Source: Sphingomonas sp. (lineage in GTDB: Bacteria; Pseudomonadota; Alphaproteobacteria; Sphingomonadales; Sphingomonadaceae). Taken from it: a stretch of DNA of 58,180 nt. This document shows, piece after piece, positions 1 to 10,789 of the stretch. Each line of letters starts with the position of its first letter. Position 1 is the stretch's first letter. The position numbers and the translations under genes are program-made. The notes beneath the pieces are model-generated. The model was not told the origin of the DNA, did not search any database, and saw only the letters and a list, made by a program, of their open reading frames with translations. Where the stretch lies: contig JANXUU010000135.1 in assembly GCA_025356055.1 (NCBI GenBank), forward strand, positions 1 to 58,180. The letters are read 5' to 3'.

Positions 1-1174
1 GCTGATGATCGGCGTCTTCGCGGCGCAGGACCTGTTGTTATTCTACATCTTTTTCGAGGGCGGGCTGATCCCGATGTACCTCATCATCGGCATCTGGGGC
101 GGTGCCGAGCGGATCAAGGCGAGCTATAAATTCTTCCTCTATACGCTTGCCGGATCGGTCCTGATGCTGATCGCGATGCTGGTCATGATCGGCATGGCGG
201 GGACGAGTTCGATCCCGGCGCTGATGGCCTATAACTTCCCGGTGTCTCTGCAGGCCTGGCTGTGGCTTGCCTTCTTCGCGAGTTTCGCGGTCAAGATGCC
301 GATGTGGCCGGTTCACACCTGGCTACCCGACGCCCACGTCCAGGCTCCCACCGCGGGATCGGTGATCCTGGCGGGCGTGCTGCTCAAGATGGGCGGCTAC
401 GGCTTCATTCGTTTTTCGTTGCCCATGTTTCCCGAGGCTTCGGCGCAGTTCCTGCCGCTGGTGTTCATCCTCAGCGGGATTGCGGTGGTCTACACCAGCC
501 TCGTCGCGTTCGTTCAGAACGACATGAAGAAGCTGATCGCCTACTCATCGGTCGCGCACATGGCGTTCGTCACGTTCGGGTTGTTCGCCTTCAACCGGCA
601 GGGGATCGAGGGCGCGCTGATCGTGATGCTCAGCCACGGGCTCGTCTCGGGCGCGCTGTTCCTGTGCGTCGGCGTCATTTACGACCGGCTCCATACCCGC
701 GAGATCGCACGCTACGGGGGCCTCGCGAACAACATGCCGGGCTATGCCCTGCTGTTCATGCTGTTCACCATGGCAAGCGTCGGATTACCCGGTACCAGCG
801 GGTTCGTCGGTGAATTCCTGGCCCTGACGGGGACGTATCGTGCCTCGTCGTGGGGCGCGGCGGTGGCGACGACCGGGATCATCCTCGGCGCGGCCTACAT
901 GCTCTATCTTTATCGGCGGATCGTGTTCGGGACGTCGGATAATGCCGATGCCGCGGCAATGTTGGACCTCGACACGCGCGAGTGGTGGCTGCTGGCGCCG
1001 ATCGCTGCCGTCGTGCTGTGGATGGGGGTCTATCCCGAAAGCTTCATCGCCCCGATGCGCGCCGATGTCGGGCGGCTGCTGGTGCGGTTGCATCCCGCGA
1101 CGCCGGCTGGGGACTCGCGCCTCTCTGCGGGCAAGCCCCCGCTGAAAATATTCGACGCGGAAGCGAAGTCATGA
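1..1174 (+). CDS. nuoM: NADH-quinone oxidoreductase subunit M (5'-truncated by window edge)
   Basis: Proton-pumping antiporter-like membrane subunit of respiratory complex I in the inner membrane. The reading frame is open from the first bases, so the N-terminus lies outside the window; about 390 residues of a protein usually near 510 are visible. The family signature [17 protein letters not shown] and the following LLKMGGYG stretch are present, as are the conserved lysine-bearing segment [17 protein letters not shown] and many hydrophobic helices. Its stop codon (TGA 1172-1174) overlaps the ATG of nuoN in an ATGA, the usual translational coupling in nuo operons. Identification is firm. Confidence 0.97.
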   Translation, partial: LMIGVFAAQDLLLFYIFFEGGLIPMYLIIGIWGGAERIKASYKFFLYTLAGSVLMLIAMLVMIGMAGTSSIPALMAYNFPVSLQAWLWLAFFASFAVKMPMWPVHTWLPDAHVQAPTAGSVILAGVLLKMGGYGFIRFSLPMFPEASAQFLPLVFILSGIAVVYTSLVAFVQNDMKKLIAYSSVAHMAFVTFGLFAFNRQGIEGALIVMLSHGLVSGALFLCVGVIYDRLHTREIARYGGLANNMPGYALLFMLFTMASVGLPGTSGFVGEFLALTGTYRASSWGAAVATTGIILGAAYMLYLYRRIVFGTSDNADAAAMLDLDTREWWLLAPIAAVVLWMGVYPESFIAPMRADVGRLLVRLHPATPAGDSRLSAGKPPLKIFDAEAKS

Positions 1175-2619
1175 TGTTCGCGTCGCTGCTACCCGAACTG
1201 TCGCTTACCATCGGCGCGATCGTGCTAATGCTGGTCGCCGCCTTTGTGCCGCGCGCCGGCCGGATCACCAGCGGTGGCGCGGTTGCGTTGCTCGTCGCGG
1301 CGACCATCATGCTGATCGGCGCGCCGCAGACCGGCGGATCGCTGTTCGGCGGGATTATCGCTGCCGACGGCTTTTCGGCCTTCGGCAAGTTGCTGATTTT
1401 CCCAGGGGCGGCGGTTGCAATCATCGGCGCGCACGGCTGGTTCGGAGAGATGATCGGGACCGACGGGGAGGGCCAGCATGGTGCCGAATATCCCGTCCTG
1501 ATCCTGTTCAGCGCGGTCGGCATGGCGGTGATGGTCTCGGCGACGAGCCTGGTTACGCTTTACGTCGGGCTCGAGCTGCAGAGCCTCGCTGCCTATGTTC
1601 TTGCGTCCTATCGGCGCAGCGACGCGCGCTCGGCCGAGGCGGGGTTGAAGTATTTCGTGCTCGGCAGCCTTGCGTCGGGCATCCTGCTTTACGGCATCTC
1701 GCTGCTCTACGGTTTTACCGGGACAACCGATTTCAATGGCATCGCCGCCGCTTTCACGCGCGAAGGGACCCACTCGCTCGGCCTTCTGTTCGGGCTCGTC
1801 TTCCTGCTCGCGGGCCTGGCCTTCAAGATCAGCGCGGTTCCGTTCCACATGTGGACGCCCGATGTTTACGAAGGCGCCCCGACCCCGGTGACCGCCTTTT
1901 TCGCCTCGGCCCCCAAGGTGGCTGCGGTATTGCTTGCAACGCGGGTGTGCCTCGGCGCGCTCGGGCCCGCGATCGACGCGTGGCGGCAGATCGTGATTGT
2001 CGTCGCGCTGGCGTCGATCCTGCTTGGCGCGGTTGCCGCTTATGGCCAGACCAACATCAAGCGTCTGCTGGCTTATTCGTCGATCAACAATGTCGGCTTC
2101 GCGCTGATCGGGCTTGCGTCGGGCGGACTGCAGGGCGCGAGTTCGGTGCTGTTCTACTTGGCGGTTTATATCATCATGACCTTGGGCGCCTTCCTGTGCG
2201 TGCTGCGCCTGCGCGGCGAGGATGGGCAGCCGCTAGAGCAGATGTCGGCCCTCTCGGGTCTGTCGCAATCACGGCCGGGGCTTGCGGCGGCGCTGGCTTT
2301 CTTCATGTTCAGCCTTGCCGGTATTCCGCCGTTCCTCGGCTTCTGGTCGAAGCTGGCGGTGTTCATTGCCGCCGTTCATGCCGGGCTGATCTGGGTGGCG
2401 GTGATCGGCATCCTCGGGACCGTCGTCGGCGCCTATTATTACCTCAAGGTCGTCAAGATCCTCTACTTCGACACGCCGGGAGCGCCGCTCGGCCGGGTGC
2501 GCGCACCGCTCGAAGGGGCGCTGATTGCGGTGGCAGCCGTGTTCGTATCGCCCCTCGGCTACCTGCTTATCGGCCCGATCACCCGTCTCACCGGCAACGC
2601 CGCGAGCAGCCTCTTCTGA
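1171..2619 (+). CDS. nuoN: NADH-quinone oxidoreductase subunit N
   Basis: Last antiporter-like membrane subunit of complex I, 482 residues, the normal family length. The start is the ATG at 1171 that overlaps the nuoM stop; a longer open frame upstream runs inside nuoM and is not used. Visible family features are the multiple transmembrane helices, [19 protein letters not shown], and the helix segment [19 protein letters not shown]. It ends the nuo gene order, with birA following after 40 bases, so the downstream genes probably share its transcript. Confidence 0.97.
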   Translation: MMFASLLPELSLTIGAIVLMLVAAFVPRAGRITSGGAVALLVAATIMLIGAPQTGGSLFGGIIAADGFSAFGKLLIFPGAAVAIIGAHGWFGEMIGTDGEGQHGAEYPVLILFSAVGMAVMVSATSLVTLYVGLELQSLAAYVLASYRRSDARSAEAGLKYFVLGSLASGILLYGISLLYGFTGTTDFNGIAAAFTREGTHSLGLLFGLVFLLAGLAFKISAVPFHMWTPDVYEGAPTPVTAFFASAPKVAAVLLATRVCLGALGPAIDAWRQIVIVVALASILLGAVAAYGQTNIKRLLAYSSINNVGFALIGLASGGLQGASSVLFYLAVYIIMTLGAFLCVLRLRGEDGQPLEQMSALSGLSQSRPGLAAALAFFMFSLAGIPPFLGFWSKLAVFIAAVHAGLIWVAVIGILGTVVGAYYYLKVVKILYFDTPGAPLGRVRAPLEGALIAVAAVFVSPLGYLLIGPITRLTGNAASSLF

Positions 2620-2659
2620 GCACCCTCGTTTCCGTTCTTCGACACGAACGGACTGGCTA

Positions 2660-3349
2660 ATGCGAATCCGCATCGTCGAGCACGCCGGATCGGCCAATGC
2701 CGTGCTGCTCGGGGATATCGGCGCGGTCGAGGGTGACTGGCTGGTAGCGCTATCGCAGGACGCGGGCAGGGGCCGCCAAGGTCGCGTCTGGTCTTCACTG
2801 GAGGGCAATTTTGCGGGATCGACGAGCATCCAGCTTCGCCCCGACGACCCACCCGCGCCGGGTCTCTCGCTCGCCTGCGGGCTGGCGTTGATCGAGGCGG
2901 TCGAGGCGGCGGTGCCGGGCAAGGGATTGATGCTCAAATGGCCCAACGACCTGCTGCTCGGGACTGCTAAACTCGCTGGGATCCTGCTCGAGCGGTCGGG
3001 CGACAAGGTCGTCGCCGGCTTCGGGGTGAACCTCGCCGAAGCGCCGCGGATCGAGGGGCGGGCCACAGCGAGCCTCGACCGAGCGATCACGCCGCAAGCC
3101 TTCGCACCGATCCTGGCGGCGAGCATGACGCGGATGCTGAGCTTGTGGCGATCGAGTGAGCCGGCGGCTTTCGGCCAAGCCTGGCGTGCGCGCGCGCACC
3201 CGCTGGGCATGCGCCTCCAGGTGCATGATGGCGTGGGACAACAGCTCAAGGGTTGGTTCGACGGACTCGAAGCCGACGGCTCGCTTCGCCTGCGCCTCGA
3301 CGGCGGCGAGATCGAGATCGTTCGCGCCGGGGACGTGTCCCTCGACTAG
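2660..3349 (+). CDS. birA: Biotin--[acetyl-CoA carboxylase] ligase
   Basis: Attaches biotin to carboxylase carrier domains through biotinyl-AMP. The 229-residue protein consists only of the catalytic ligase domain: the N-terminal HTH of the E. coli repressor form is missing, so it should be an enzyme and not a biotin-operon repressor. Motifs seen are [11 protein letters not shown] (biotinyl-AMP loop) and KWPNDLLL followed by KLAGILLE. The start is ATG 2660 ([10 protein letters not shown]); upstream in-frame codons lie in the nuoN 3' end. It sits between nuoN and coaX, a common sphingomonad order. Confidence 0.93.
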   Translation: MRIRIVEHAGSANAVLLGDIGAVEGDWLVALSQDAGRGRQGRVWSSLEGNFAGSTSIQLRPDDPPAPGLSLACGLALIEAVEAAVPGKGLMLKWPNDLLLGTAKLAGILLERSGDKVVAGFGVNLAEAPRIEGRATASLDRAITPQAFAPILAASMTRMLSLWRSSEPAAFGQAWRARAHPLGMRLQVHDGVGQQLKGWFDGLEADGSLRLRLDGGEIEIVRAGDVSLD

Positions 3350-3377
3350 CGGGCGCGTGCGGTCTAGGCAGCGCGCC

Positions 3378-4157
3378 ATGCTGCTTGCGATCGATGCCGG
3401 AAACACCAACCTCGTCTTTGCCCTGGTCGATGAGACGCGGACGATCCGCGCGCGGTGGCGGATTGCGACCGATGCGCGGCGGACGGCTGATCAATATGCG
3501 GTGTGGCTTCACCAGCTGCTCGAGCTCGAGGGTTATGGGCGGGGCGACGTCAGCGCGGTGATTATCGCCACCGTCGTGCCGCGCGCGCTCCACAACCTTG
3601 AAGTGCTTGCGGAGAAATATTTCCACGTCACGCCGATGATCGCGGGGAGCGCGTCTGCGCCCTATGGCATTGCGCTCGATGTCGACGAGCCGGGCAGCGT
3701 CGGCGCCGACCGCGCGCTCAACGCTATTGCGGCGCATGCGGTGCATCCGGGCGACCTGATCGTGATCGACTTCGGTACCGCGACCACGTTCGACGTGGTC
3801 GGGGCCGACGGCGCGTACAAGGGCGGGATCATCGCGCCGGGGATAAACCTGTCGCTCGATGCGCTGGTTGCCGCTGCTGCCAAACTGCCGCGGATCGCGA
3901 TCGAGGCGCCTGATACGACGAGCGTCATCGGGCGGACGACCGAAAGCCAGATGCTGACCGGCATATACTGGGGCTATGTCGCGATGATCGAGGGATTGGT
4001 CGCGCGCTTGAAGACCGAGATCGGTCGCCCGGTTACCGTCCTTGCTACCGGCGGGCTCGCTACGCTGTTCGACAAACACACTGACGCGTTCGACGCGATC
4101 GAACCCGACCTCACCATCCAGGGCCTGGCCCTGCTCGCTCAGAAAGTAAGTGCATGA
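3378..4157 (+). CDS. coaX: Type III pantothenate kinase
   Basis: Phosphorylates pantothenate, the first step of coenzyme A synthesis; the type III enzyme is an acetate/sugar-kinase-like fold that is not feedback inhibited by CoA. The 259-residue protein starts with the phosphate-binding motif [15 protein letters not shown] and carries GADRALN and the DFGTATTFD motif near the middle, all CoaX signatures. ATG 3378 gives the canonical N-terminus. The stop overlaps the start of rnj (ATGA at 4154-4157), so the two are translationally coupled. Confidence 0.95.
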   Translation: MLLAIDAGNTNLVFALVDETRTIRARWRIATDARRTADQYAVWLHQLLELEGYGRGDVSAVIIATVVPRALHNLEVLAEKYFHVTPMIAGSASAPYGIALDVDEPGSVGADRALNAIAAHAVHPGDLIVIDFGTATTFDVVGADGAYKGGIIAPGINLSLDALVAAAAKLPRIAIEAPDTTSVIGRTTESQMLTGIYWGYVAMIEGLVARLKTEIGRPVTVLATGGLATLFDKHTDAFDAIEPDLTIQGLALLAQKVSA

Positions 4158-5800
4158 CGACCCCCGGTAAGGAACTCCTTTTCCTCGCACTGGGGGGCTC
4201 GGGCGAGATTGGCATGAACGTCAATCTCTACGGGTGCGATGGCAAGTGGCTGATGCTCGACATGGGGCTGACCTTCGCCGATAGCGACACGCCGGGCGTC
4301 GACCTGATCCTGCCCGAGCTCGAATTCATCGAGAAGCGGCGCAAGGACCTGATCGGGATCGTGCTGACCCACGGCCATGAGGATCATATCGGCGCGCTAC
4401 CTTATTTGGCGGCGGACCTTGGCGTGCCGCTCTACGCGACGCCGTTCACCGCCGGACTGATCGCGGGCAAGCTCGAGGAAGAGGGGCTGTCGGGCAAGGT
4501 CAAATTGCACATCATCGAGCGTGGCGGCGGGGCGCAGCTTGGGCCCTTCAAGATCCGTTACGTTCCCGTGGCCCACTCGATTCCCGAGGGTAATGGGGTG
4601 TTGATCGAAACGCCATATGGCAAGGTGTTCCACACCGGCGACTGGAAGATCGACGAGACCCCTGTGCTCGGGAACCCGGCCTCGGCCGAGACGCTGATGA
4701 AGATCGGCGACGAGGGCATTCTCGCGCTGGTGTGCGATTCGACCAATGTGTTTCAGGAGCATGCGTCGGGCAGCGAGCAAAGCGTCGTCAAGGGCCTGGC
4801 CGATGAGATCGCCAAGGCCAAGGGGCGCGTGCTGGTCACGACCTTTGCATCGAACGCGGCGCGACTGGACACTATTGGTCGGGTCGCAGCGGAGGCCGGG
4901 CGGACGGTGTGCGTCGCGGGGCGGAGCCTCGACCGTATCTTGAAGGTCGCGCGGGCGACGGGATACCTCATGGATTTCCCGCCGACGGTGCGGTTCGACG
5001 AGGCAATGCGGCTGCCCAAGGGCGACGTGCTGATCGTCGCAACCGGCGGGCAGGGCGAACCGCGTGCCGCCCTGGGCCGGATCGCGGGTGGGCAGCATGA
5101 ACTCAAGATGGGCGAAGGCGATACGGTCATCTTTTCGTCGAAGCAGATCCCGGGCAACGAGCTCGCCATCGGCCGGATCATGAACCAGCTGAGCGAACTC
5201 GGCGTGCTGACGGTCACCGAGCGGCAGGCGCATGTCCATGTCTCGGGGCATCCCGGGCGGCCAGAACTGGCCAAGATGTACGAGTGGATGCGGCCCCAGA
5301 TCCTCGTTCCGGTACATGGCGAGCCGCGCCATCTGGCGGAGCAGGCGCGGTGGGGGCTGGCAAACGGCATCCCCAAGGCGATCAAGCAGGAGAATGGCGA
5401 CGTCATCCGCCTGTTTCCCAATGGCCCCAAGAAGATCGGGACCGAGCGGGTCGGACGGCTGGTGCTTGACGGCGACGTCATTCTGCCGGCTGACGGGACC
5501 ACGATCAATGCACGGCGGCGGTTGTCGCGCGACGGGCTGATCACCGTCGCGCTGCCGGTTGGTCAGGCGCGGAAGCTAGCGGGGCGGCCGATGATCCGCT
5601 CGTTCGGGGTGCCAGTCGAGGCCGACCTCGACGACTTCATCGCCGACGCGACCGACGCCGCAACCAAGGCGTGGGATCCGCGCGGTGATTCGGCCAAAAC
5701 CCTCGAGGCGGTGCGGCTTGCGGTGCGGCGCTGCGCCACGCTGTGGACGGGCAAGAAGCCCAACATCGACGTCAGCGTGATGGACATCGGCGCGCGATGA
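4154..5800 (+). CDS. rnj: Ribonuclease J (metallo-beta-lactamase/beta-CASP)
   Basis: 5'-exonuclease/endonuclease of RNA turnover and rRNA maturation in the cytoplasm. It has 548 residues, the usual length. The metal-binding motif HGHEDH is at residues 73-78, followed by the [10 protein letters not shown] histidine region, FHTGDWK and VCDSTN motifs, then the beta-CASP domain ([19 protein letters not shown]) and the late HVSGHPG and [11 protein letters not shown] motifs. The order coaX-rnj-DUF1467 with four-base overlaps on both sides is the standard sphingomonad arrangement. Confidence 0.96.
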   Translation: MTTPGKELLFLALGGSGEIGMNVNLYGCDGKWLMLDMGLTFADSDTPGVDLILPELEFIEKRRKDLIGIVLTHGHEDHIGALPYLAADLGVPLYATPFTAGLIAGKLEEEGLSGKVKLHIIERGGGAQLGPFKIRYVPVAHSIPEGNGVLIETPYGKVFHTGDWKIDETPVLGNPASAETLMKIGDEGILALVCDSTNVFQEHASGSEQSVVKGLADEIAKAKGRVLVTTFASNAARLDTIGRVAAEAGRTVCVAGRSLDRILKVARATGYLMDFPPTVRFDEAMRLPKGDVLIVATGGQGEPRAALGRIAGGQHELKMGEGDTVIFSSKQIPGNELAIGRIMNQLSELGVLTVTERQAHVHVSGHPGRPELAKMYEWMRPQILVPVHGEPRHLAEQARWGLANGIPKAIKQENGDVIRLFPNGPKKIGTERVGRLVLDGDVILPADGTTINARRRLSRDGLITVALPVGQARKLAGRPMIRSFGVPVEADLDDFIADATDAATKAWDPRGDSAKTLEAVRLAVRRCATLWTGKKPNIDVSVMDIGAR

Positions 5801-6078
5801 GCATCGCCGCGTCGATCGCGATCTGGTTCCTGTTCTTCGTCGCGGTGGCGTTCGTGTCACTGTCGTTCGGGGTGCGCACGAGCGAGGAGGTCGGTGGCGA
5901 GACGGTCGCGGGGCAAGCCGACAGCGCGCCGCACCGGTTCGATGTCGGTCGTCATGTGCTGAGGTCTGCGGTAATCGCGACGCTGCTGTTCGTGCTATAC
6001 GACCTTAACTGGACGTACGGCTGGGTCGGTATTGAGAGTTTCGACTTCTACCACCGCATTTTCACGAACGACGGCTAG
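5797..6078 (+). CDS. DUF1467 family small membrane protein
   Basis: A 93-residue protein of unknown function with two membrane helices (about residues 5-25 and 60-80) separated by a polar loop with RTSEEVGGE and PHRFDVGRH. The first helix and the EE...E loop are typical of the DUF1467 family, which in alphaproteobacteria follows rnj or nuo genes. ATG 5797 overlaps the rnj stop (ATGA). Its stop TAG (6076-6078) is interlocked with the stop of the convergent gene in a shared CTAG. The family call rests on recall of the domain and context. Confidence 0.8.
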   Translation: MSIAASIAIWFLFFVAVAFVSLSFGVRTSEEVGGETVAGQADSAPHRFDVGRHVLRSAVIATLLFVLYDLNWTYGWVGIESFDFYHRIFTNDG

Positions 6079-8390
6079 CGCTTTCGGTCCACAGCGGCGG
6101 CGAGGGCGGCGTAGAGCTTGCCGACGTCGGACGACATCAAGGTGACGGCCAGCATGCCGCCGTCGCGCTCGGCCATGACGCGGCGGAGCATCGCTTCGAA
6201 ATCGGCGACGTAGCGATTGACCGAGGCGGCGAACTCCGGCTCGGCTTCATAGTGGGTGGCGATCGCGCGGGCTTCTCCACCGCCTAGCAGCCGAGCGGCG
6301 CGGCGAGTGAAGACGCCCCGGTTGCCCTTGAGATAGGCGGTCCAGTTCTTGTCGTCGATCTCGTCGGCCAGGATCTTGCCGACGTCAATCGAGGCCGAAT
6401 GAAGCGAGTCGATCAGCAGCGCGACCTTCTTGGCGAACTCGTCGCTGTCGTGCTGGCGCTGGGAGCCCTGATTGCGCTCAATATGCGCTTCGAGCGCGGA
6501 GGCACTCTGGCCGATGGTCAGCATCTGGCGGGTAAGTCGCTCGGATGCCCCATGGGCGGCTTCGACCGCGCGGACGGCTACTCGTTCGACATCGCGCAAC
6601 TGCTCAGTGACGGTTGTCTGGACGGCTTGCTCGAGCGCGGCGCGGGCGGCGGCGGAGAGGTTCGCGGCGCTTTCCGGGATTACCGCGGCAATCGCTTCGC
6701 GGGCTCGTTCAGCGGCGTGGGCGGCGGCTTCGCGCACCTGAAGCATTGCGGCGACGAGTGCTGGGCCAGTCTCGTTGCTGAGCCGTTCGGCGTCGGAAGT
6801 GGCCGCAGAGATTGCGTCGCCGAGATCACCGAGGCGCGTTTCGGCGCCGCCGATGCCGGTATTGACCGCGGCGAGGAGCCCGGCGAGGCGATCATGCTGG
6901 GCTTCGATCGCGCCGACGCCGCTGGCAAGCCGCTCGCTGGCTTCGACCGCAGCGTCGCGAACTTCGAGGATCGCGGGACGAGTGCTGGCGACTTGATCGG
7001 CCAGTCGAGTGGCGCCACCCTCAGCATCGCCGAGAGCGCCGGCGAGCACGTCGCGAACTTGTCCCGATAGTTCATCGACCGCGCTGCGCATCGTAGCAGT
7101 ACTGCTTGCAAGCTGATCGACGAGGCTGTTGTGCCCGGTCGCCTGCTCACCAAGAGAGGTCAGCTCGCCGCGGACTCTGCCGAGCGCGCCGAGCATCGTC
7201 GTCGCGCGATGGTCGCCATCTTGGGCGAGCTGCTGGAAGCGCTCATCGAGCGCGGAGAGGCCGTTGTCGAGATCGGCGACGAGACGCAGCGAAGCGCGTT
7301 CCTGTTCGGCCACGCGGCTGCTCAGCCCGTCGAGCGCGCCGGCGGCGTTGCCAAGATGAGCGCCGAGAGCCTTGGCGGATTCGAGCCCAGCCTGGGCGAG
7401 TCCGGCGGACGATTGGGCGACCAGCGCGGCGACCGTCGCGGCCTGGGTGTCAATGCCGCTGCGGATGCGGTCGAGGGCTTCGGCGGCGTGGCCGAGCAAC
7501 CCCTCGATCTCGCCGCGATGTGAGGCGGCGGCGTCCTCGAGCTGGGTGCGCGCGGCGGCGCTGGCGCTTTCGATGTGCGTGAGGTTGGTAACGAGCCGGA
7601 TCGAAGCTTCGCCCACAGTGGCATCGGCGCGTTCGGCGCGCTGGGTCAGCACATCGACGTGACCGGCATAGACTTCGGACTGCCGCGCGGCCTCACCACC
7701 AGCTTCGCGCAGCCGATCGGCCATCGCCAGCGCGCGCGTTTCGGCAATCGGCAGATCGGCAAGAAGGACACCGATGTCGATACGAGCCGCGCTTGCCGCC
7801 TGATCGAGCGCCGCGCCGTGATGCGACAGTCGCTCGGAGCCCGCGTCGAAGTCGCGCGTGATCGCGCCGAGCCGCTGAGCCGCCTCTTCGCCAAGCCCCA
7901 TCAACTGGCTCGACATGCCGCGCAGTGCGTCGTGACTCTCGCCGATGCGCGTGCCGAGCACGGCGAGCAAAGCCTCGAGCGAATGTGCCTCGTTGCGCAT
8001 CGCGATGACCGAGCGGGTGAAGTGCTCGGCTTCCTTGCGGCGGGTGCGGCCGAACATCAGCCAGCCGAGCCCGAGCAGTGCCAGCGGGCCGGTTACAACC
8101 GCGATCCACTGGGCGAGAGCTGGCGCATCGAGCGGAATTCCGCCGAGCGCGCGTCCGGCGGACCATGCGCTATAGGCGATCCACATAGCGGCGAGCAGGG
8201 ACAGCGCCCAGCCGAGTACCATGCGGCCGCCCGCGCCGTCGTGCTCGGCCCGAGTTTCTTCCCACTGGCCGACATTGAAGCGCGTGTCGTCGGTCACCGT
8301 GTCCGCATAAGCGTCGATCGGCACCTCCGCGGGCGAGCCTTCGGATGTGGCCGGGGCAGACCGGTCAGAGCGGAGCGGGTGCGGTTCCAT
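6075..8390 (-). CDS. Membrane-anchored long coiled-coil protein of unknown function
   Basis: A 771-residue protein. A polar N-terminal tail (about 55 residues) is followed by two hydrophobic helices (about 58-80 and 92-112, ending in the basic stop-transfer FGRTRRKE). About 500 alanine-, leucine- and glutamate-rich residues follow with heptad-like spacing. It ends in a compact C-terminal domain of roughly 130 residues containing SDEFAKKVALLIDSLHSASIDVGK, FTRRAARLL and LMSSDVGKLY. The middle resembles chemoreceptor signalling stalks or apolipoprotein-type repeats, but no HAMP or methyl-accepting hairpin was recognised. The tail domain looks like the conserved part seen in sphingomonad relatives (recalled, not searched). 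A role in envelope organisation or polarity is only a guess. It is transcribed divergently from the 8508 gene. Confidence 0.75.
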   Translation of the reverse strand: MEPHPLRSDRSAPATSEGSPAEVPIDAYADTVTDDTRFNVGQWEETRAEHDGAGGRMVLGWALSLLAAMWIAYSAWSAGRALGGIPLDAPALAQWIAVVTGPLALLGLGWLMFGRTRRKEAEHFTRSVIAMRNEAHSLEALLAVLGTRIGESHDALRGMSSQLMGLGEEAAQRLGAITRDFDAGSERLSHHGAALDQAASAARIDIGVLLADLPIAETRALAMADRLREAGGEAARQSEVYAGHVDVLTQRAERADATVGEASIRLVTNLTHIESASAAARTQLEDAAASHRGEIEGLLGHAAEALDRIRSGIDTQAATVAALVAQSSAGLAQAGLESAKALGAHLGNAAGALDGLSSRVAEQERASLRLVADLDNGLSALDERFQQLAQDGDHRATTMLGALGRVRGELTSLGEQATGHNSLVDQLASSTATMRSAVDELSGQVRDVLAGALGDAEGGATRLADQVASTRPAILEVRDAAVEASERLASGVGAIEAQHDRLAGLLAAVNTGIGGAETRLGDLGDAISAATSDAERLSNETGPALVAAMLQVREAAAHAAERAREAIAAVIPESAANLSAAARAALEQAVQTTVTEQLRDVERVAVRAVEAAHGASERLTRQMLTIGQSASALEAHIERNQGSQRQHDSDEFAKKVALLIDSLHSASIDVGKILADEIDDKNWTAYLKGNRGVFTRRAARLLGGGEARAIATHYEAEPEFAASVNRYVADFEAMLRRVMAERDGGMLAVTLMSSDVGKLYAALAAAVDRKR

Positions 8391-8413
8391 GCACTTTGTT
8401 TACCACGTTCCGC

Positions 8414-8456
8414 GCCAGTGCAAAGCGCTCAAAAAAGGAGGCTCGGCGGCACTGGC
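8414..8456. promoter_or_regulatory. 8-bp perfect inverted repeat in divergent intergenic region
   Basis: GCCAGTGC at 8414-8421 is repeated as GCACTGGC at 8449-8456, with 27 bases between, inside the 117-base gap separating two divergent genes. The position suits an operator or a cruciform. No regulator is assigned, and an 8-bp match in GC-rich DNA can arise by chance. Confidence 0.3.
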
Positions 8457-8507
8457 AATCGGCCCGGCGCATGGCCTAAGACTCAAGTCACACGGACGGG
8501 GACCAAA

Positions 8508-9698
8508 ATGGGTTTGGGCGCGCTGATCGGCGCTTATCAAGAGGATGATCGCGGCGAGTTGCGCGCACTGCTTCCGCTCGCCGGGCGAACGCTGGTCGAA
8601 TATCAGGCGCGCTGCGCCGATGCCGCCGGCGCGTCGCCGATCGTCGTGCTGGTCGAGCGCGTGCCGGTGGCGTTGCAGGACGCCTTTGCGCGGCTGCGGC
8701 AGGAGGGCGTCACGGTGATTCTTGTCAGCGACGGCAACGAAGCGGCGTCACGGTTCGAGGCGGGAACGCTGATCCTCGAGCTTGCCGACGGGATTGCGCC
8801 CGATGTCGGTGACATTGCGCGACTGGTCGAGATTGGCGAGCCGGTGATTGCGACGCTGCCCGACGACGAGGAGCATGCGGCGTACGAGCGGATCGACAGC
8901 GCCAACCGCTGGGGAGGAATCGCACTGGTCAACGCGGCGACGCTGGGATCGACCGCGGCGATGCTCGGCGACTGGGATCTGCAGTCGACGCTGCTGCGCC
9001 GATCGGTGCAGGCGGGCGCGCGGCTGGTGCGGCTCGACGGGCCGGGCGGCGGGCCGCTGCTGGCAGAGAATGCGGAGGCGCTCGGAGGGTTCGAGAAGCG
9101 GTTATTGCTCGCCTCGCGCGGGCAGCGGCGCGACCTCGCGAGCCGTTATTTGCTGCCGCTGATCGAGGAGTTCGCCACCGAGCGGTTGATGGAGACGCGG
9201 CTCAAGCCCGAGTGGCTGGTGGGAGCGGCACTGATGCTGACGCTTTCGGCGGCGTTTGCGTTCACGCGGGGATGGCTGTGGCCGGCGCTGGCTTTGTTGA
9301 TCCTGTCGACCCCGCTCGACCTTGTTGCGGCGCGGCTGGGGACGCTGCGGTTGAAGCCGCTGTCGCGGATGGTGTGGACCAGGCGAGCGCTGTGGCCGAC
9401 GGCGGGGGCAGCGCTGCTCGCGCTTGGCTGGTGGAGTTTTCGTCATGGCGAGGGAGGTTGGGGAGCGCTGGTCGCCGCGCTCGCGGGTGTCGGTTTCGCG
9501 CAAGCACTGCGAATCGAACGTGAGGGCCAGCAAATTGCATTCGAGCCGTGGCTGTTCGCGCGGCGCAACGCGATTGTCGTCGCTATCCCGTTCGCTGCGC
9601 TCGGTTGGTGGAACGCGCTGCTTGCGGCGCTGGCCATCTATGCCGCGGTCAGTTTCTTCCTCGTCCAGCATTTGCGCCACCGCATCGCCAAAGACTGA
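8508..9698 (+). CDS. Nucleotidyltransferase-like N-terminus fused to membrane domain, unknown function
   Basis: A 396-residue protein. The N-terminal about 200 residues echo an NTP-transferase (GT-A) fold: GALIGAY near the start, then RALLPLAGRTLVEYQARCA (compare LRPLAGRPLLEYQ in sugar nucleotidyltransferases), PIVVLVE and VSDGNEAA. However, the glycine-rich GxGTR loop and DxD metal site are not intact. Residues about 230-390 form four to five hydrophobic helices. The layout resembles cytidylyltransferase/CDP-alcohol phosphotransferase fusions, but no CDP-alcohol transferase motif (DG-AR-G-D-D) is visible. It heads a run with the DUF2336 gene and the kinase-like gene. ATG 8508 is the first start giving the motif-bearing N-terminus. 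Confidence 0.7.
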   Translation: MGLGALIGAYQEDDRGELRALLPLAGRTLVEYQARCADAAGASPIVVLVERVPVALQDAFARLRQEGVTVILVSDGNEAASRFEAGTLILELADGIAPDVGDIARLVEIGEPVIATLPDDEEHAAYERIDSANRWGGIALVNAATLGSTAAMLGDWDLQSTLLRRSVQAGARLVRLDGPGGGPLLAENAEALGGFEKRLLLASRGQRRDLASRYLLPLIEEFATERLMETRLKPEWLVGAALMLTLSAAFAFTRGWLWPALALLILSTPLDLVAARLGTLRLKPLSRMVWTRRALWPTAGAALLALGWWSFRHGEGGWGALVAALAGVGFAQALRIEREGQQIAFEPWLFARRNAIVVAIPFAALGWWNALLAALAIYAAVSFFLVQHLRHRIAKD

Positions 9699-9757
9699 TC
9701 TGCGCCGAATGAACGCGATTGAGGCGGCGTTAACTTCGATCGGCTAATGAATTGGCG

Positions 9758-10789
9758 ATGATGTCCGAGGAATGGCCGATCGCTGCCCAAGCAGCCGACC
9801 GTCCGGTCGACCCTGCGCGCCGCGCCGGGCTCGCCCGGCTGGCGACCGTGCGCCGCGATTTCTTCCTCGATCCGCGCGCTCGCATGTCCGAGCAGGAACG
9901 CGCGCTGATGACCGCGATGCTCGATGATCTGATCACGACAATTGCCGACGAGATTATTGCTGGGCTGAAGGACGGACTCGATTCGATCGGCGGCGACGGG
10001 CACGACGCGCTGATCGCGCGGCTGTGGGCCAGTGGGTTGCTTGACCGCCCCGGGCTGGTCGCGCTCCTGCTTCGCCGGGCCGACGAGCAGCGGCTGGCGT
10101 CGAGCCTGGTGCTTCGCCAGATGCCGGGAAGGCCCCCGCTGGTTCAGCGGTGGGTTGCCGACAGCGACGGAGAACTTGCCGCCTGCGCGATGGCGCTGGT
10201 GATCGCACGCGGTCGGCGGCGCGACCGCTACGGCCAGGGGAGGCTGTTGTTCGACGATTTGCCAGCCGAAGAAGCGGTGGCCCTGGTCCAGGCGGTCGCG
10301 GCGGGACTTCGCACCCCCTTGCCCGCGCATCCCGCGATCGACCGCGCGCTGACCGCCGGGGCCGAACTATTGCTTGCGCGCCACGACGAAAATGAGCGGA
10401 TCGATGCGCTCCTTGCCGGCCTCGTGCGGTTGCTCGAGCGTGATGGGCGGCTCGATGATGCGCTGGTGGTCGACGCTGCGGGGGAGGGCGAGGTGGCGCT
10501 GTTGTCGGCGATGCTGGCGCGGCGCGGCGGAGTGCCCGAGGCACGCGCGTGGGATCATCTGATTGCAGGTGAGGATGGTCGGCTTGTGCTTCTCGCGCGG
10601 TTGGCAGGGATCGCCCGGGGCACCGCAGCGCGGCTGGTTGCCGAGCTTGGCGCGCTGACCGGGGTGTCCGATCCGGCGGCGGAAATGGCGCGGTTCGATG
10701 CGCTTGGAGAGCAGGGGATCGAGGACCAGCGCGGCGAGTGGCGTCTGCCGTCAGCCTATCGTTCAGCGCGCGAGACGCTTCGTGGCTAG
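9758..10789 (+). CDS. DUF2336 domain protein
   Basis: A 343-residue, alanine/leucine/arginine-rich, all-helical soluble protein of the DUF2336 type, built from repeated helical hairpins (LIARLWASGLLDRPGLVALLLRR, then similar LLARHDENERIDALLAGLVRLLE units) like HEAT or Alf-type repeats. Function is unknown; relatives in alphaproteobacteria often neighbour two-component genes. TTG 9752, ATG 9758 and ATG 9761 are all possible starts, and no strong ribosome site separates them. Its last eight bases overlap the GTG start of the kinase-like gene, so the two products are probably made together and may interact. Confidence 0.75.
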   Translation: MMSEEWPIAAQAADRPVDPARRAGLARLATVRRDFFLDPRARMSEQERALMTAMLDDLITTIADEIIAGLKDGLDSIGGDGHDALIARLWASGLLDRPGLVALLLRRADEQRLASSLVLRQMPGRPPLVQRWVADSDGELAACAMALVIARGRRRDRYGQGRLLFDDLPAEEAVALVQAVAAGLRTPLPAHPAIDRALTAGAELLLARHDENERIDALLAGLVRLLERDGRLDDALVVDAAGEGEVALLSAMLARRGGVPEARAWDHLIAGEDGRLVLLARLAGIARGTAARLVAELGALTGVSDPAAEMARFDALGEQGIEDQRGEWRLPSAYRSARETLRG

